From: Thermoproteus sp.
Lineage (GTDB): Archaea; Thermoproteota; Thermoprotei; Thermoproteales; Thermoproteaceae
Direction: 5' to 3'
DNA: 64,000 bases
Assembly: GCA_038893495.1 (NCBI GenBank)
Contig: JAWARJ010000001.1
Location: 62,001 to 126,000 of the forward strand
Shown: positions 7,581-17,181 of the stretch, piece by piece
Layout of the letters: every line of letters starts with the position of its first letter
Numbering within the stretch: the stretch's first letter is position 1
The notes under the pieces: model-generated
Database searches by the model: none
What the model saw: the letters and a program-made list of their open reading frames with translations, nothing else
Told to the model about the DNA's origin: nothing
Made by a program: the position numbers and the translations under genes

Positions 7581-9539
7581 GTGCCATTTGAGAGGCTGTT
7601 GTTTGTTAGGTTTGCAGCTCCTCCGGACATAATACTGGAGGTCATATACCGCCTGGGCCTCGCCGGCGTTGCCGTAATTGAGGACAGGCCCCCCTATTTC
7701 TCATCACCGCCGCCTTCAAGTCTCGAGAGGGATATAGAGGCCCTTGGCGGATATCTAAACAGACTCGGACTCATCGACATGGAGCCACGTCCCCCGGGGA
7801 TCCTCCGCCTTTCAGACGCCTTGAAGAAGTCGCTGAATGCTCTCTCTATATGTACGGCTGGCTACCAGCCGGATGACCTCATAAAGCGGGAAGCCGTCAA
7901 GCGTTCTGTTGTGCGTTGTCTTGCTGAAAGAGGTCTTGACGTCAAAGAGGTCGTGGGTATATATAGAGCCGCCCAAGATGTGGTGAACACCTATAGGAAA
8001 TGTGCGTACTCCGAGGGGCCCGACACGGGGAGGACCATAGGCGCCATGGCCGCCGAGATATCAGCCAAAGAAGAGGAGCTGAGGAAGATGGGGTTGCTCT
8101 ATGCGTTTTTAGAACGCCTAGAGAGGCAGGGCTACTCAGCTATAAAGATGCCGGAGGGGTACCGCCTAGTCCTAAACGCGACTGGGTCCATCCGGGAGCC
8201 CCACCAGATTTTCGAGCTCGACGGGTTTAAGGTCGCCTTAATAGCGGGTGGGAGCGATACGTATGGCGGGGTCGAAGTGCCGAGAGAGTACCTGCTGGAC
8301 GTGGCCACCTCTAGAGCTCTATTGGGCCAGACTGTGGAGAGTATAAGGTCGTCGGTGGAGCGGCTGAAGGCGCTGTACGCCAACATAAACGATGTATATA
8401 GGAACTACTCGGCCTTTGGGGACTATAGGTGGGAGGAACACAGCGGAGTCGCCACAATAGCCTTCTATATAAGAGAAAAAGACTCGGACAGGTTGGAGGG
8501 CCTATTGACAGATGTCTTGGGCAAAATCTATATACCAAGAAAATATATTTCGTACAAGATCAGTAGCTCATATAAATTTATAAGGATACCAATAAGCGAA
8601 AGGTGGCCCTACCCCATACAAGCCTTCACGAAGATCCTATACATGTACGGCGTGCCGGAGCCCGGCGAGATATCGCCGTTGCCACTAGTGGCGTTTTTAT
8701 TCCCTCTATTCTACGGCTGGATGTTCGGCGACATAGGATACGGCATGCTTCTAGTACTTCTATCGCTAGTTCTGATGAAGACAGGCCGTAGGGACTGGGG
8801 CGTGATATGGCTTACCGCCGCCATCTCCACAACAGCCTTCGGCCTCTACTACGGCGACTTCTTCGGGCTCAAGCTGTGGGGCGTAAGGCCGGAGCTAGAA
8901 TATATGACTGGAATAGCCGCGGCCCTTTTGTTCGGGTACTACTTAATTGCGCTGGCCTTCATCCTCAAAATAGCCCAAGCCTTCATGTCTGGAGATAAAT
9001 ATATAGCATTAATTCTTTATATCCCGATAACAATATTATATCTATCTATAGGATCTATATTACTTAGATATATAAATATACAGATGTATCTATACGGGAG
9101 GCCGGGGCTCTGCCAGCTGGCCACAGCTTGCGGCGTGTTGAGCATGCCCCATGTGGCAGCTACGGGCGCCCTCTGGCTTGTGGGAGGCATTGTGGCCACT
9201 GTGGCGAAATACGGCGTGGCCTATCTGCGCGACATAGGGGGAGAGGTCATCTTTATGGTCATAGAGGCGTTCATCGCGGCTACGGCTAACATATTGAGTT
9301 TCGCCAGACTTGCAATTATTTACATAGCCCACGGCATATTTGCGTCGGTTACGGCGATCTTGTTGTCGTTCCCTCTAGGCATAGTCCCCTACATCTTCAC
9401 ACAAATCCTAATTGCGGCCTTTGAGGGCTTCCTCACAGCCATACAGTCGCTCAGATTGATATACTACGAGACCCTCTCGAAATTCTACAAGGGATCCGGC
9501 AGGCTCTTCGAGCCCTACAAGTTGGCCATAGAGGCGTAA
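7581..9539 (+). CDS. atpI: A-type ATP synthase subunit I (a subunit)
   Basis: The membrane stator subunit forming the ion half-channels of the archaeal A1A0 ATPase. At 652 residues it has the normal length. The N-terminal half is cytoplasmic and coiled-coil rich. The C-terminal half has about eight TM helices, including the family-typical FPLFYGWMFGDIGYGM segment and the helix ILSFARLAIIYIAHGIF with the conserved Arg facing the rotor ring. The start is GTG at 7581, supported by GGAGGTG at 7563-7569. The other ATPase subunits are not in the window. Confidence 0.95.
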   Translation: MPFERLLFVRFAAPPDIILEVIYRLGLAGVAVIEDRPPYFSSPPPSSLERDIEALGGYLNRLGLIDMEPRPPGILRLSDALKKSLNALSICTAGYQPDDLIKREAVKRSVVRCLAERGLDVKEVVGIYRAAQDVVNTYRKCAYSEGPDTGRTIGAMAAEISAKEEELRKMGLLYAFLERLERQGYSAIKMPEGYRLVLNATGSIREPHQIFELDGFKVALIAGGSDTYGGVEVPREYLLDVATSRALLGQTVESIRSSVERLKALYANINDVYRNYSAFGDYRWEEHSGVATIAFYIREKDSDRLEGLLTDVLGKIYIPRKYISYKISSSYKFIRIPISERWPYPIQAFTKILYMYGVPEPGEISPLPLVAFLFPLFYGWMFGDIGYGMLLVLLSLVLMKTGRRDWGVIWLTAAISTTAFGLYYGDFFGLKLWGVRPELEYMTGIAAALLFGYYLIALAFILKIAQAFMSGDKYIALILYIPITILYLSIGSILLRYINIQMYLYGRPGLCQLATACGVLSMPHVAATGALWLVGGIVATVAKYGVAYLRDIGGEVIFMVIEAFIAATANILSFARLAIIYIAHGIFASVTAILLSFPLGIVPYIFTQILIAAFEGFLTAIQSLRLIYYETLSKFYKGSGRLFEPYKLAIEA

Positions 9540-9573
9540 ACTTTTTAAAAACGGGCAAAAAGCCTCCAAGAAG

Positions 9574-9693
9574 GGGCCCGTAGCTCAGCCTGGTAGAGCG
9601 GCGGTGGACCCCCAGGTCCGACGAGGCTCTTAGAGGCGGCGCGAGCCGCCTGTAGAAACCCGTAGGTCGTGGGTTCGAATCCCACCGGGCCCG
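9574..9693 (+). tRNA. tRNA-Lys(CTT) with two introns
   Basis: The acceptor arms GGGCCCG and CGGGCCC pair perfectly, and the T arm is GTGGG-TTCGAAT-CCCAC. Removing 9605-9625 (21 nt, inside the anticodon stem at about position 30/31) and 9633-9657 (25 nt, canonical position 37/38) yields a 74-nt tRNA. It has anticodon stem GCGGG/CCCGT and loop CTCTTAA, so the anticodon is CTT. Each intron can form its own hairpin (GGACC/GGTCC and GGCGGC/GCCGCC), as expected of bulge-helix-bulge splicing. Exact splice points may slip by a base. The TATA box CTTTTTAAAAA is at 9541-9551. CCA is not encoded. Confidence 0.92.
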
Positions 9694-10108
9694 CTTGCAT
9701 CTTTGTCATCTGAAGGGAGAAAACGCGAGGGCGGCCGACGTCTTGTGTGGACGCCCTACGTCTAATGTGGCACGTCGCCTCTGCCTCGCCAACTTTAAGC
9801 CCGATGGTTCCCGATATGGTATTTAGCGAGAGCTCGGAGGCTAGATTCGACGTCCTCTCTGCCAGGCGCCCTCCGCCTAGCGTGGCTCCTTCTGTCCAGT
9901 CGTGTCTATTTGCTACGTCTTTGGGGTCTGTGGTCGTACTACAAGTCGTGGAGGCTTAGGGCTGGATCTGTAAGGGTGTCTGCCGGCAAGAGGTCTGCCG
10001 CTGGCGCCTCTACGGGGGTGCTACTGGGTCGGCTCAGTCCATTAACGCCCCTGGGCATCCCCGCAACGGCGTCTCGCATATGTCAGCCGCATTGGCGTGT
10101 CTCCGGGC
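9694..10108 (+). other. Gene-free interval
   Basis: These 415 bases lie between tRNA-Lys and the 3' end of the glycosylase gene. No reading frame on either strand looks like protein. The stretch is G+C rich and has a TATA-like ACTTTAAG near 9790 on the plus strand. A structured RNA is possible, but no known RNA family was recognised. Confidence 0.4.
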
Positions 10109-10873
10109 CTATGTGGTCTGTCGCAAAAACTTGTTGGCGTACCTATTCGAGGAGAGCCACACGACTGTCTGCACCCAGCCGGCCAGCCTCCCCAATTTAG
10201 ACTCCGCCTGGGCCCTCAAGCATCTATCGGCTAGAGGACACGTCCCGCACGTGTAGCGCCTACAGTACTTAGCGTCAGGCGGCTTTCCCGCCAGGCCGAG
10301 CCTCGGCGCGTAGCGCACAAAGTGTTTGTCTACGGGGGCCGCCTCGATGTGGCCTGTAAACAAGAGGTATAGGTCTGCCGTCTTGGGCCCCACCCAGCTT
10401 ATCTTCAATAGGTCTGCCCTGTCTCTAGGCTTGGCCTTTAAGTATTCCCTCACGGCGTCGCCTAGCCGCCGTAATTGATAGCTGTTTCCTACACGGCGCG
10501 CCTCCTCTGCGATTTCCTCCAGTCTCTCGGATTTTGAGAACAACGCCGATGTCCACCTCAACACGTTGACATAATAGCTCGTGTTCTGCGTGAGGAAGGA
10601 CACGACGAAGATGAGCCCTTCGTCTCCTGGCGATACGGATATGCCCACACAATCGCCGTATTCCTCCAAGAGCTTCCACACGGCGGCCTCTAGCTTCTTG
10701 TCGACGTCGCCGGAATAACGCCAGGGGTCGTACCACCTGCCCGATAGGTATAGGTCGTCGCCGACCTTCAAGCCCTTCTTGACTCCGAACTTCTTGACGT
10801 ATTCCCCACCTCTCTCCTCCACTAGGGCCAAGACGGGGCTGGGCAGTAGGGTGAGCTTGAGGCAGTCCCTCAT
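10109..10873 (-). CDS. HhH-GPD DNA glycosylase with 4Fe-4S cluster
   Basis: A base-excision repair enzyme of the endonuclease III superfamily, 254 residues. The helix-hairpin-helix is ISWVGPKTADLYLLF, with a Lys at the position used for catalysis in bifunctional members, followed by PVDKHFVRYAPRLG, where the catalytic Asp is found. The C-terminal cluster loop has four Cys in the spacing CRRYTCGTCPLADRC (C-x5-C-x2-C-x5-C). The first roughly 90 residues are unusual for EndoIII, so the base preference (pyrimidine damage, mismatched G/T or adenine) cannot be assigned. Its ATG overlaps the stop of the radical SAM gene by four bases, which indicates one operon. Confidence 0.82.
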   Translation of the reverse strand: MRDCLKLTLLPSPVLALVEERGGEYVKKFGVKKGLKVGDDLYLSGRWYDPWRYSGDVDKKLEAAVWKLLEEYGDCVGISVSPGDEGLIFVVSFLTQNTSYYVNVLRWTSALFSKSERLEEIAEEARRVGNSYQLRRLGDAVREYLKAKPRDRADLLKISWVGPKTADLYLLFTGHIEAAPVDKHFVRYAPRLGLAGKPPDAKYCRRYTCGTCPLADRCLRAQAESKLGRLAGWVQTVVWLSSNRYANKFLRQTT

Positions 10874-11643
10874 ATCATCGAGGCCGGCACGCCCCGCGGG
10901 TCTACCGCCCTGATGGGCCTCAGCCCCCTCGCCCCCATGAGCCTAACGACGTGGGGGTACAGTATTACGTACTCCGCGTCTATACATTCGGCGAGTTTCG
11001 GATGTATTTCTGCCAGCGCCTTCTCGAGAGACTTCAAGGACTCGTCTGTGGAGAAGCCTATCATCGCCGCCGGATACACCTCGACACACGGCTTCATCCC
11101 GGCATCCACTAAATTCTTCAAGGCCTCTAGTTGCTTGTAGAAATACTTGGGGGGCGACATAGTTATCAACTCGAACTCCTGGGGGGTAGCGCCCTTAAGG
11201 GACACCCGAACCGCCACGTTGTGGAGCTCGGCCAGCCTTCTCGCCAGCCCTCCGTCGATCAAGATGCCGTTGGTCTCCACCACGAAGAGGTAGCGGTCCG
11301 GCACCAGCCTCAACACAGCCAGGAGGTGCTCCGGCGCTATGGTGGGCTCTCCCCCCGAGATCCTCAACTGTGCGTACCCCCGCTCCTTTGCGAGCGAGAT
11401 CAGCCTCTCGGCGACTTGGGCCGGCGTTAGGAAGGTCCCTACGTCTACTCGAAATGAGCTTTTAAGCCAGGCCCAACAGACTCCACACCGCAAGTTGCAA
11501 CCGACGACGTCGGCTGTGGCTATCCCGCCGTACCAACGGTCGGCCCTAAACCTCACATAGCGTCTCAAAACCTCGCCGTCTCTCTGCCGTACGGCGTACT
11601 TTAAGACCAATTGCGTCAACGTCTCGGGGTCAATCACGAACAC
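10870..11643 (-). CDS. Radical SAM protein
   Basis: A 257-residue TIM-barrel type radical SAM enzyme. The cluster motif is GCNLRCGVCWAW (CxxxCxxC) near residue 50, followed by ISGGEPT, the SAM-binding GGE motif. It has no extra C-terminal cluster (SPASM) and is close to the minimum length. Similar archaeal proteins are annotated as activating-enzyme or MoaA-like without known substrate. It is translationally coupled to the downstream DNA glycosylase (four-base overlap), suggesting a link to DNA or nucleotide repair, but this is inference only. Confidence 0.82.
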   Translation of the reverse strand: MFVIDPETLTQLVLKYAVRQRDGEVLRRYVRFRADRWYGGIATADVVGCNLRCGVCWAWLKSSFRVDVGTFLTPAQVAERLISLAKERGYAQLRISGGEPTIAPEHLLAVLRLVPDRYLFVVETNGILIDGGLARRLAELHNVAVRVSLKGATPQEFELITMSPPKYFYKQLEALKNLVDAGMKPCVEVYPAAMIGFSTDESLKSLEKALAEIHPKLAECIDAEYVILYPHVVRLMGARGLRPIRAVDPRGVPASMI

Positions 11644-11661
11644 TATTCACGCCTAAATATT

Positions 11662-11733
11662 TTACCGCCTCGGCCTCTCGAACTTTCTGTCTAACACCTC
11701 CAGGACTATGTTCCTCAACTTGGCGTAATCCAC
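11662..11733 (-). CDS. Possible 23-residue microprotein
   Basis: GTG at 11731-11733 opens a short basic frame (VDYAKLRNIVLEVLDRKF, then ERPRR and stop) in the gap between reverse gyrase and the radical SAM gene. A TATA-like TTATATTTTT lies about 15-25 bases upstream, the usual place for a leaderless gene here. The sequence looks helical and amphipathic, but with so few codons chance cannot be excluded, and it could be the tail of a lost gene. Confidence 0.25.
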   Translation of the reverse strand: MDYAKLRNIVLEVLDRKFERPRR

Positions 11734-11755
11734 GATAATATCCTAAAAATATAAG

Positions 11756-14700
11756 CTACTGACGTTCGAGGACCTCCTGTATGAACTCTGTGAATAGCTC
11801 GTCCAGCACCTCGGCGTAGTTCTTCCTCCCGTTCTCTACGTCGTCCATATATTTCTCTATGAGCCTAGTCCTCTCCTCGCTTACGAGCTTTCCGTAATTC
11901 TCTTTGAGATATTTATAGACCTCTATACCCCTCTTGGTGGGTATCATGAACTTCCTACGGCCTCTAACCACGACGTATCCCCTCCTCGATAGGACCTCTA
12001 GTATCTTGGCGTAGGTGCTGGGCCTTCCTATCCCCCTCTCCCTCATCATTCTCAACACATCCGCCTGCGACAGGAGCTCCACGAGCCTCTTCGCGTAGAC
12101 CACCTCTGCCTCGACCTCGCCTGTCGGCAACCTAGGCTCCACCTCTACCGATTTGTACTCTGCCAGAAATCCAGCCGAGTTCACCTCGACTACCCGCCTG
12201 ACCTCGAAGTTGGCGCCGTCTATGGATATGGAGTACCTCTCTGTGGTGACTTCAGCCTCACGCATCTGGCTTGCCATAAACCTCCTGAAGATCAGATCAT
12301 AGGCGGCGTAGTGGTTTCTAGTGAGCCTTATGGCCGGCTGTATGACGCCAGCCGCTACTAGGCCCCTCAACTCCTCGGCGTCGATCGGCCTGGTGGGCCT
12401 TATGGCCTCGTGGGCCCCCTCCTCGCCGGCCGCCCATACGCGCGGCTTGAAGGAGTCGGCGCCGTATCGCTTAGATATATACTCTTTGGCTATGCCTATG
12501 CCGGTCGCAGAGACCCTCGTGCTGTCGGTGCGGTGGTAGGTTATAAAGCCGCTTTCGAAGAGGTCCTGTGCTATCCTCATGGCCTCCTCCGCGCTTATGC
12601 CTAACTTATTCACGGCGTCTCTCATGTATTCATCTGTGGTGTACGGCGGGGGTGGCTGGATCGTCTCTCTCTTCGCCTCTAGGAGCGATATGGAGACGGT
12701 GCCTCGCTCTTTCAGCTTCTTATAGGTCTCTTCGGGCAGGGCGAGCCTCACTTGGCCCTCCCCTATTCTCAACACTACGTCGAACTTGCGCTCAGCCTTG
12801 GAGCTTTCATAGCGCTCTACTATCCAGCCGAGAACTGGCGTCTGGACCCTCCCGGCCGAGAGGAAGGAGAGCCCGTGGGCCTCTTGGACCTTGCGGCTGA
12901 GGCCAAATCCGAGCCACCTATCCTCTATCCTCCTGACTGTCTGAGCGGCCACCATGGACAGATTTACATCTCTAGGCGACGACAAGGCGGCCGCGATGGC
13001 GCGCCGCGTGACTTCGTGGAATTCTATCCTCTTTATCGCGCCCACGTAGGGCCTCAATATTAAGTATACATCATACGCTATCTTTTCGCCTTCAGAGTCT
13101 GGGTCTGTGCCGAGGTACACCAAATCGACTTCCGACGCGAGTTCCCTTAGAGTCGAGACGATATCTAGAGGCCTACATTCGGGAGGTAAGTCCAGGTCGT
13201 CCACATAGGACCCGCTTGGACATTTATAGATTTTGTTGTAGATAGGGACGTAGCCCTCTTCGGTCTTCACCACGGCGTAGTCCATAGGGCTGTAGGGCCC
13301 CGCCTCTACGGGCTTTATGAGTCTCCAGACCTTCTTCCCCTCCCCCTCCTCTATCCTCTTCAAGTTGGTAGGTAGCTCGAATATATGGCCCATGGTGGCT
13401 ATTACTGTGAGCATGGAGTCGCCTGTAGAGACCTCGTAGGCGGGCATCCCGCCAATTATCAACATATTGGGCCTCCCGAAGAACGAAGCTATGGTCCTCG
13501 CCTTGGTGGGCGACTCCACTACGAGCAGTATGCTCCTCATTAGGTCTCTGGCCGAGAGCTCCTCGGGCCTCAACTGGCCCGACATTATGCGCCTAATAGT
13601 CCTCCTGTCCTCGTCAACCTCCTTGAGTATCTTGTCTAGGTCGGCCTTAGAGAGCTCCTCGAAGCGCACCTCGTCAAATCTAAGCTCCAGCTCCCTCCTC
13701 AACGCGTTCAGTACCTTCTCGTCGTCGACGAGAATTACGCTTAGTCCCCTCGAGAGCCCTCCGGCGTAGAGCCGAGAGGTCCTCCCGCTACCCTGAATGT
13801 AAGTAGTGACGTCAGGCAACAAGACGTAGAGCTGGCCGTCTATATATGTCAATTTTACTTCTGTGGAGGCCTCTATGGCTTTTTTAATCCTCTCATCTTT
13901 CAAGAGGCTGTCTACCAGCTCTACGGCCGACTTAGCGACGTTGAGCACGTACTCCTCAAAGGAGTTGGAGGCGCCCTCCTTTAAGATCTTGTCGAGTCTC
14001 GCCGAATAGGGGGCTATACGCCTTAACTGCGCTATAAGCCTATCCACTTTAAATTTCAGCTCTTGGGGCACTATGGCGCGCACGTTGTAGAGGAAACTGA
14101 GGTATGCAGGCACCGAAAACTCGTCTAGCCTCACCCTAAACTTATATTTAGGTATCCCCACAAATATTACATATCTTATCACGTGGGGCAGATCTATCCC
14201 TCTAACCAGCGCCGATCTGGACGAGGCGAGGCCCACCAAGACCTCTAACTGGCCCTGCTCGAAGGCCTCTAGCGCCTTCCTCCTAGGCCTAAAGAAGTGC
14301 TCGGCCTTTATTCCAGACTCCTGTAGGTGCTGAACGAGCTCCCTTCCGAACTCTCTATCCGACACATAGATTATGCCGCCTCCTCCGAGTCTCCTCACCA
14401 GCTCCGCCACCTGGGCTTTAGGGTCTTCAGACAGCTTCACGTATAGGTCGTATACATTCCTAAGTCCCTCGGCCCTGCCGCCCACGTCGAACCCCAAGAT
14501 CTCTCTGAACAACAGGAGCCTCGTAGTGCGTCTGGCTTTAGCCAAAGCGCCCGACGCCACGAAGACGCCCAGCTCCAACTTAGTCGTCAGTTTCCTTAAC
14601 TCCTCTCGGAGTTTTGTCATCTCCCTTTCGGTCTCCTCTACGGCCTTCTCGTCGCCCCCCAGAAGCGCCTTCCCCCTCTTCCTCCCCAACTCTATGAGCT

Positions 14701-15430
14701 CTAACGCCTTGTTTAACACCTCGTCGTTGACGCCAAGCAACCTCAAAATCCTCTCTATGTTCTTGCTGGTCGCCCTCAAGACGCTATCCACGTCGTCTGT
14801 AGCTATAAAGGCGAACTTATAACGGGACAGAAGGTCGAAGTATTTTGGGAGGAACGCCGAAGTTATGACCAGGACGTCAAAATCGCCGCTCTTAATCCTA
14901 TTGAGGGCCTCTTCCCTCTCCTGAGGCCTCAACATGGTGTTGTAGGTCACAATCTTCACGTTAAGGCCGGCGCGTTGTGAGTAGTCTAGGAGCTTCCTGT
15001 AGGCTTGATACGCCAACGCCGAGGTAGGGAAGACCAGAAGCGCCTTCCCCCTACCGGCCATGTACAGCGATGCGACCAACAAGAAGGTCGTCTTTCCAGA
15101 TCCCGTCGGCGCCACCACGGCGAAGCTCTTCCCGGCGGCCAGCCGCCTGGCCCAAAGCCGCTGGGCTCCCCACATGCCGAACCCCACTATCTTTTCGAAC
15201 AGGGCATTTATCTCCTCATACCTCTTGAGTTTCTCTTCCAATCTCGACAGACCGTCTAGGGCCCTCCGTCTCTTCAATTCCTCAATTACGCGCCTTAGGT
15301 CGGCCTCCCCGACCTCCAACGGGAGGCATTCGGAACAAGGGAGCCCTCTAGCCAGTCGCCTAGACTCAATGGCCCCTCCACAGTTGGGGCAACTATGGAG
15401 ATATACGGCAGGCAACGCCTTGAAGTCCAC
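11756..15430 (-). CDS. rgy: Reverse gyrase
   Basis: Introduces positive supercoils into DNA and is a hallmark of hyperthermophiles. At 1224 residues it has the normal single-chain length. An N-terminal zinc finger has Cys14, Cys17, Cys32 and Cys35. The helicase-like half has Walker A APTGSGKTTF and a TDDVDSVL motif II. The topoisomerase IA half begins at VVESPTKARTIASFF and carries the catalytic Tyr in FITYHRTDSTRVS. A second cysteine site (KCPSG...PPECRP) in the topoisomerase half keeps only part of a zinc finger. A TATA-like element precedes the ATG. It is transcribed in the same direction as the Etf cluster but separately spaced. Confidence 0.98.
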   Translation of the reverse strand: MDFKALPAVYLHSCPNCGGAIESRRLARGLPCSECLPLEVGEADLRRVIEELKRRRALDGLSRLEEKLKRYEEINALFEKIVGFGMWGAQRLWARRLAAGKSFAVVAPTGSGKTTFLLVASLYMAGRGKALLVFPTSALAYQAYRKLLDYSQRAGLNVKIVTYNTMLRPQEREEALNRIKSGDFDVLVITSAFLPKYFDLLSRYKFAFIATDDVDSVLRATSKNIERILRLLGVNDEVLNKALELIELGRKRGKALLGGDEKAVEETEREMTKLREELRKLTTKLELGVFVASGALAKARRTTRLLLFREILGFDVGGRAEGLRNVYDLYVKLSEDPKAQVAELVRRLGGGGIIYVSDREFGRELVQHLQESGIKAEHFFRPRRKALEAFEQGQLEVLVGLASSRSALVRGIDLPHVIRYVIFVGIPKYKFRVRLDEFSVPAYLSFLYNVRAIVPQELKFKVDRLIAQLRRIAPYSARLDKILKEGASNSFEEYVLNVAKSAVELVDSLLKDERIKKAIEASTEVKLTYIDGQLYVLLPDVTTYIQGSGRTSRLYAGGLSRGLSVILVDDEKVLNALRRELELRFDEVRFEELSKADLDKILKEVDEDRRTIRRIMSGQLRPEELSARDLMRSILLVVESPTKARTIASFFGRPNMLIIGGMPAYEVSTGDSMLTVIATMGHIFELPTNLKRIEEGEGKKVWRLIKPVEAGPYSPMDYAVVKTEEGYVPIYNKIYKCPSGSYVDDLDLPPECRPLDIVSTLRELASEVDLVYLGTDPDSEGEKIAYDVYLILRPYVGAIKRIEFHEVTRRAIAAALSSPRDVNLSMVAAQTVRRIEDRWLGFGLSRKVQEAHGLSFLSAGRVQTPVLGWIVERYESSKAERKFDVVLRIGEGQVRLALPEETYKKLKERGTVSISLLEAKRETIQPPPPYTTDEYMRDAVNKLGISAEEAMRIAQDLFESGFITYHRTDSTRVSATGIGIAKEYISKRYGADSFKPRVWAAGEEGAHEAIRPTRPIDAEELRGLVAAGVIQPAIRLTRNHYAAYDLIFRRFMASQMREAEVTTERYSISIDGANFEVRRVVEVNSAGFLAEYKSVEVEPRLPTGEVEAEVVYAKRLVELLSQADVLRMMRERGIGRPSTYAKILEVLSRRGYVVVRGRRKFMIPTKRGIEVYKYLKENYGKLVSEERTRLIEKYMDDVENGRKNYAEVLDELFTEFIQEVLERQ

Positions 15431-15460
15431 TGAGATTATTGCGGGTATAAAAAACTTGGC

Positions 15461-16351
15461 TTATCTCTTGAGTTCAGATACCTTCTTTATGAGTATCGGG
15501 ACGATCTTATAGAGGTCCTCCACTACTCCATAGTCGGCGTATTGGAATATCGGCGCGCTTGGGTCGTTGTTTATGGCCGCTATTATGCGCGAGTCGAGGA
15601 TCCCCGCTATGTGTTGCGGCTGGCCCGATATGCCTATAGCCAAATAGAGCTTCGGCCTGACTTTATGTCCCGACAGGCCGACCCAGTGGTCCTCCGAGAG
15701 CCACTTCAAGTCCGCCGCTATGGGGCGGGAACACCCCACCTGCCCCCCAAGGGCCTTTGCGAGATCGAAGGCCATTGCGAGATCCTCCTTCTTCTTGAAG
15801 CCCCTGCCGACCGACACTATTATTTCGGCCTCCTCTATCTTGACGCCGCCTGAGGCCTTGGGCTCCACGCCGGCCACCCTATACGCAAGCCCCGCTTGCG
15901 GCGTCAAGTCGACCACTTTGGACTGTGCCTTGGGGAAGTCGCCTAGGAATTTGCCAGGAGCCACCGTCAAGACCGCCGGGACGCCTACCCTCACCGCGGC
16001 CACGGCCTTATTGCCGAAGACGTACCTCTCGGCGAGGAGCTTGCCCCCCTCGACCTTCAAGGAGGTCACATCGACCACAAACGGCGCGTCCAGCCTTTGG
16101 GCCACATAGCCGCCTAGGGTCTTGGCGTTTTTGCTGGAGGGCATGACTATCACGTCGTACTCTTTGGCCAGTTGCAACACCGCCGAGATCCTAACGCCGA
16201 GGTCTCTGGGATCGCCCTTCACGCGATATACCACAGGCGCCCCCTCGGCGTTTTTGAACTCCACATCGCCGACGGCCAAGGCCGCAAATTCGCCGATCAG
16301 AGAGGCGGCATATAGCGCCTCCCTATTGGGATATACCACGAGCGCCTTCAT
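15461..16351 (-). CDS. etfA: Electron transfer flavoprotein alpha subunit
   Basis: A 296-residue FAD-binding subunit (FixB-like). The C-terminal half has the family FAD site: GRGFKKKEDLAMAFDLAKALG, GCSRPIAAD, VGLSGHKVRPKLYLAIGISGQPQHIAGI and AINNDPSAPIFQYADYGVVED. The N-terminal domain is shorter and degenerate, as usual for alpha subunits. Its start overlaps the etfB stop by four bases, giving an etfB-etfA order. It should form the EtfAB heterodimer moving electrons between dehydrogenases and quinone or NAD. The reverse gyrase start lies 31 bases downstream. Confidence 0.94.
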   Translation of the reverse strand: MKALVVYPNREALYAASLIGEFAALAVGDVEFKNAEGAPVVYRVKGDPRDLGVRISAVLQLAKEYDVIVMPSSKNAKTLGGYVAQRLDAPFVVDVTSLKVEGGKLLAERYVFGNKAVAAVRVGVPAVLTVAPGKFLGDFPKAQSKVVDLTPQAGLAYRVAGVEPKASGGVKIEEAEIIVSVGRGFKKKEDLAMAFDLAKALGGQVGCSRPIAADLKWLSEDHWVGLSGHKVRPKLYLAIGISGQPQHIAGILDSRIIAAINNDPSAPIFQYADYGVVEDLYKIVPILIKKVSELKR

Positions 16352-17127
16352 ATCACCCCCTCCTGCCTTAAGTACTGTAGTAATTTATCTGCCTTCTCTT
16401 CGGGCGTTCCGTCTTTAATGATAACCTTCTTGCGTTGAATCACCACAGGCCTATACTCGACTAGCTCCACCTTCGGCTCGGCCTTAAGCCCCAAGTCCGC
16501 CAGCGTCAATTTGTTCACCGGCTTCTTCATGGCGGCCCTAATGGCGAGGAGCGTGGGGATGCGCGGCTGGTTTATCTCTCTAGTTACCGACACCACTACT
16601 GGAGGCTGGACCTCTACGACCTCCACTGAGTCCTCCAAATCGCGCTTGGCGACTATCTTGCCGCCTTCTGCCTTCATCTCGCGGACATATGTCAAAAAGG
16701 GCCAACCGAGCTCTGCGGCGACCCGCGAGGGGACCTCGCCCGTGTAGTTGTCTATAGAGGCCTCGGCCGCCAGGACCAAATCGGCCCCCACCTTTTTAAT
16801 CACCGCCGCGATCGCCCTGGCCGTAGCGGTCTGATCGGCCGCGATGAGGCTCTCGTCGGCGACCAAATAGGCCTCGTCAAGCCCCATGGCCAAGGCCTCG
16901 CGTAGGAGGTTCTCGGCCTCCTGGACTCTTCTGGACAGCGGCGGCCACTTCAACACAGAGACTGCGTAGGCCTTATCGCTACCCTTCAGCTTCAACGACT
17001 CCTCTATGGCGTTCCTATCTATGTCGTTTATCTTAAGAGGCGTCTCCTCTATTACTACCCTCCCCTCTCTCACTCTCAATTGACTTGTATCTAGGGCGGG
17101 CTTTACTAATACTGCTATTTTCATCAA
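16348..17127 (-). CDS. etfB: Electron transfer flavoprotein beta subunit
   Basis: A 259-residue FixA-like subunit. It shows the beta-family start MMKIAVLVKPALDTSQL, the INDIDRNAIEESLKLK segment, the DLVLAAEASIDNYTGEVPSRVAAELGWP region and the C-terminal LADLGL linker. It pairs with the downstream alpha subunit, and the two reading frames overlap by four bases. In Pyrobaculum, EtfABCX complexes are known to bifurcate electrons. Whether this copy bifurcates cannot be decided here because the neighbour is a GltD-like enzyme rather than a recognisable EtfC/EtfX pair. Confidence 0.94.
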   Translation of the reverse strand: MMKIAVLVKPALDTSQLRVREGRVVIEETPLKINDIDRNAIEESLKLKGSDKAYAVSVLKWPPLSRRVQEAENLLREALAMGLDEAYLVADESLIAADQTATARAIAAVIKKVGADLVLAAEASIDNYTGEVPSRVAAELGWPFLTYVREMKAEGGKIVAKRDLEDSVEVVEVQPPVVVSVTREINQPRIPTLLAIRAAMKKPVNKLTLADLGLKAEPKVELVEYRPVVIQRKKVIIKDGTPEEKADKLLQYLRQEGVI

Positions 17128-17181
17128 GACCTCCTCGACCCCATTATTTAATAATATTTCTCGACTAAACGAGTGACGTTG

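Noticed and set aside
9815-10100. RNase P RNA candidate in the gap after tRNA-Lys
   Set aside because: Short strings such as AAGGGTG and GGCAAGAG look like RNase P RNA pieces, but I could not build the conserved P4 core from this segment, and Thermoproteales use a reduced form lacking such regions.
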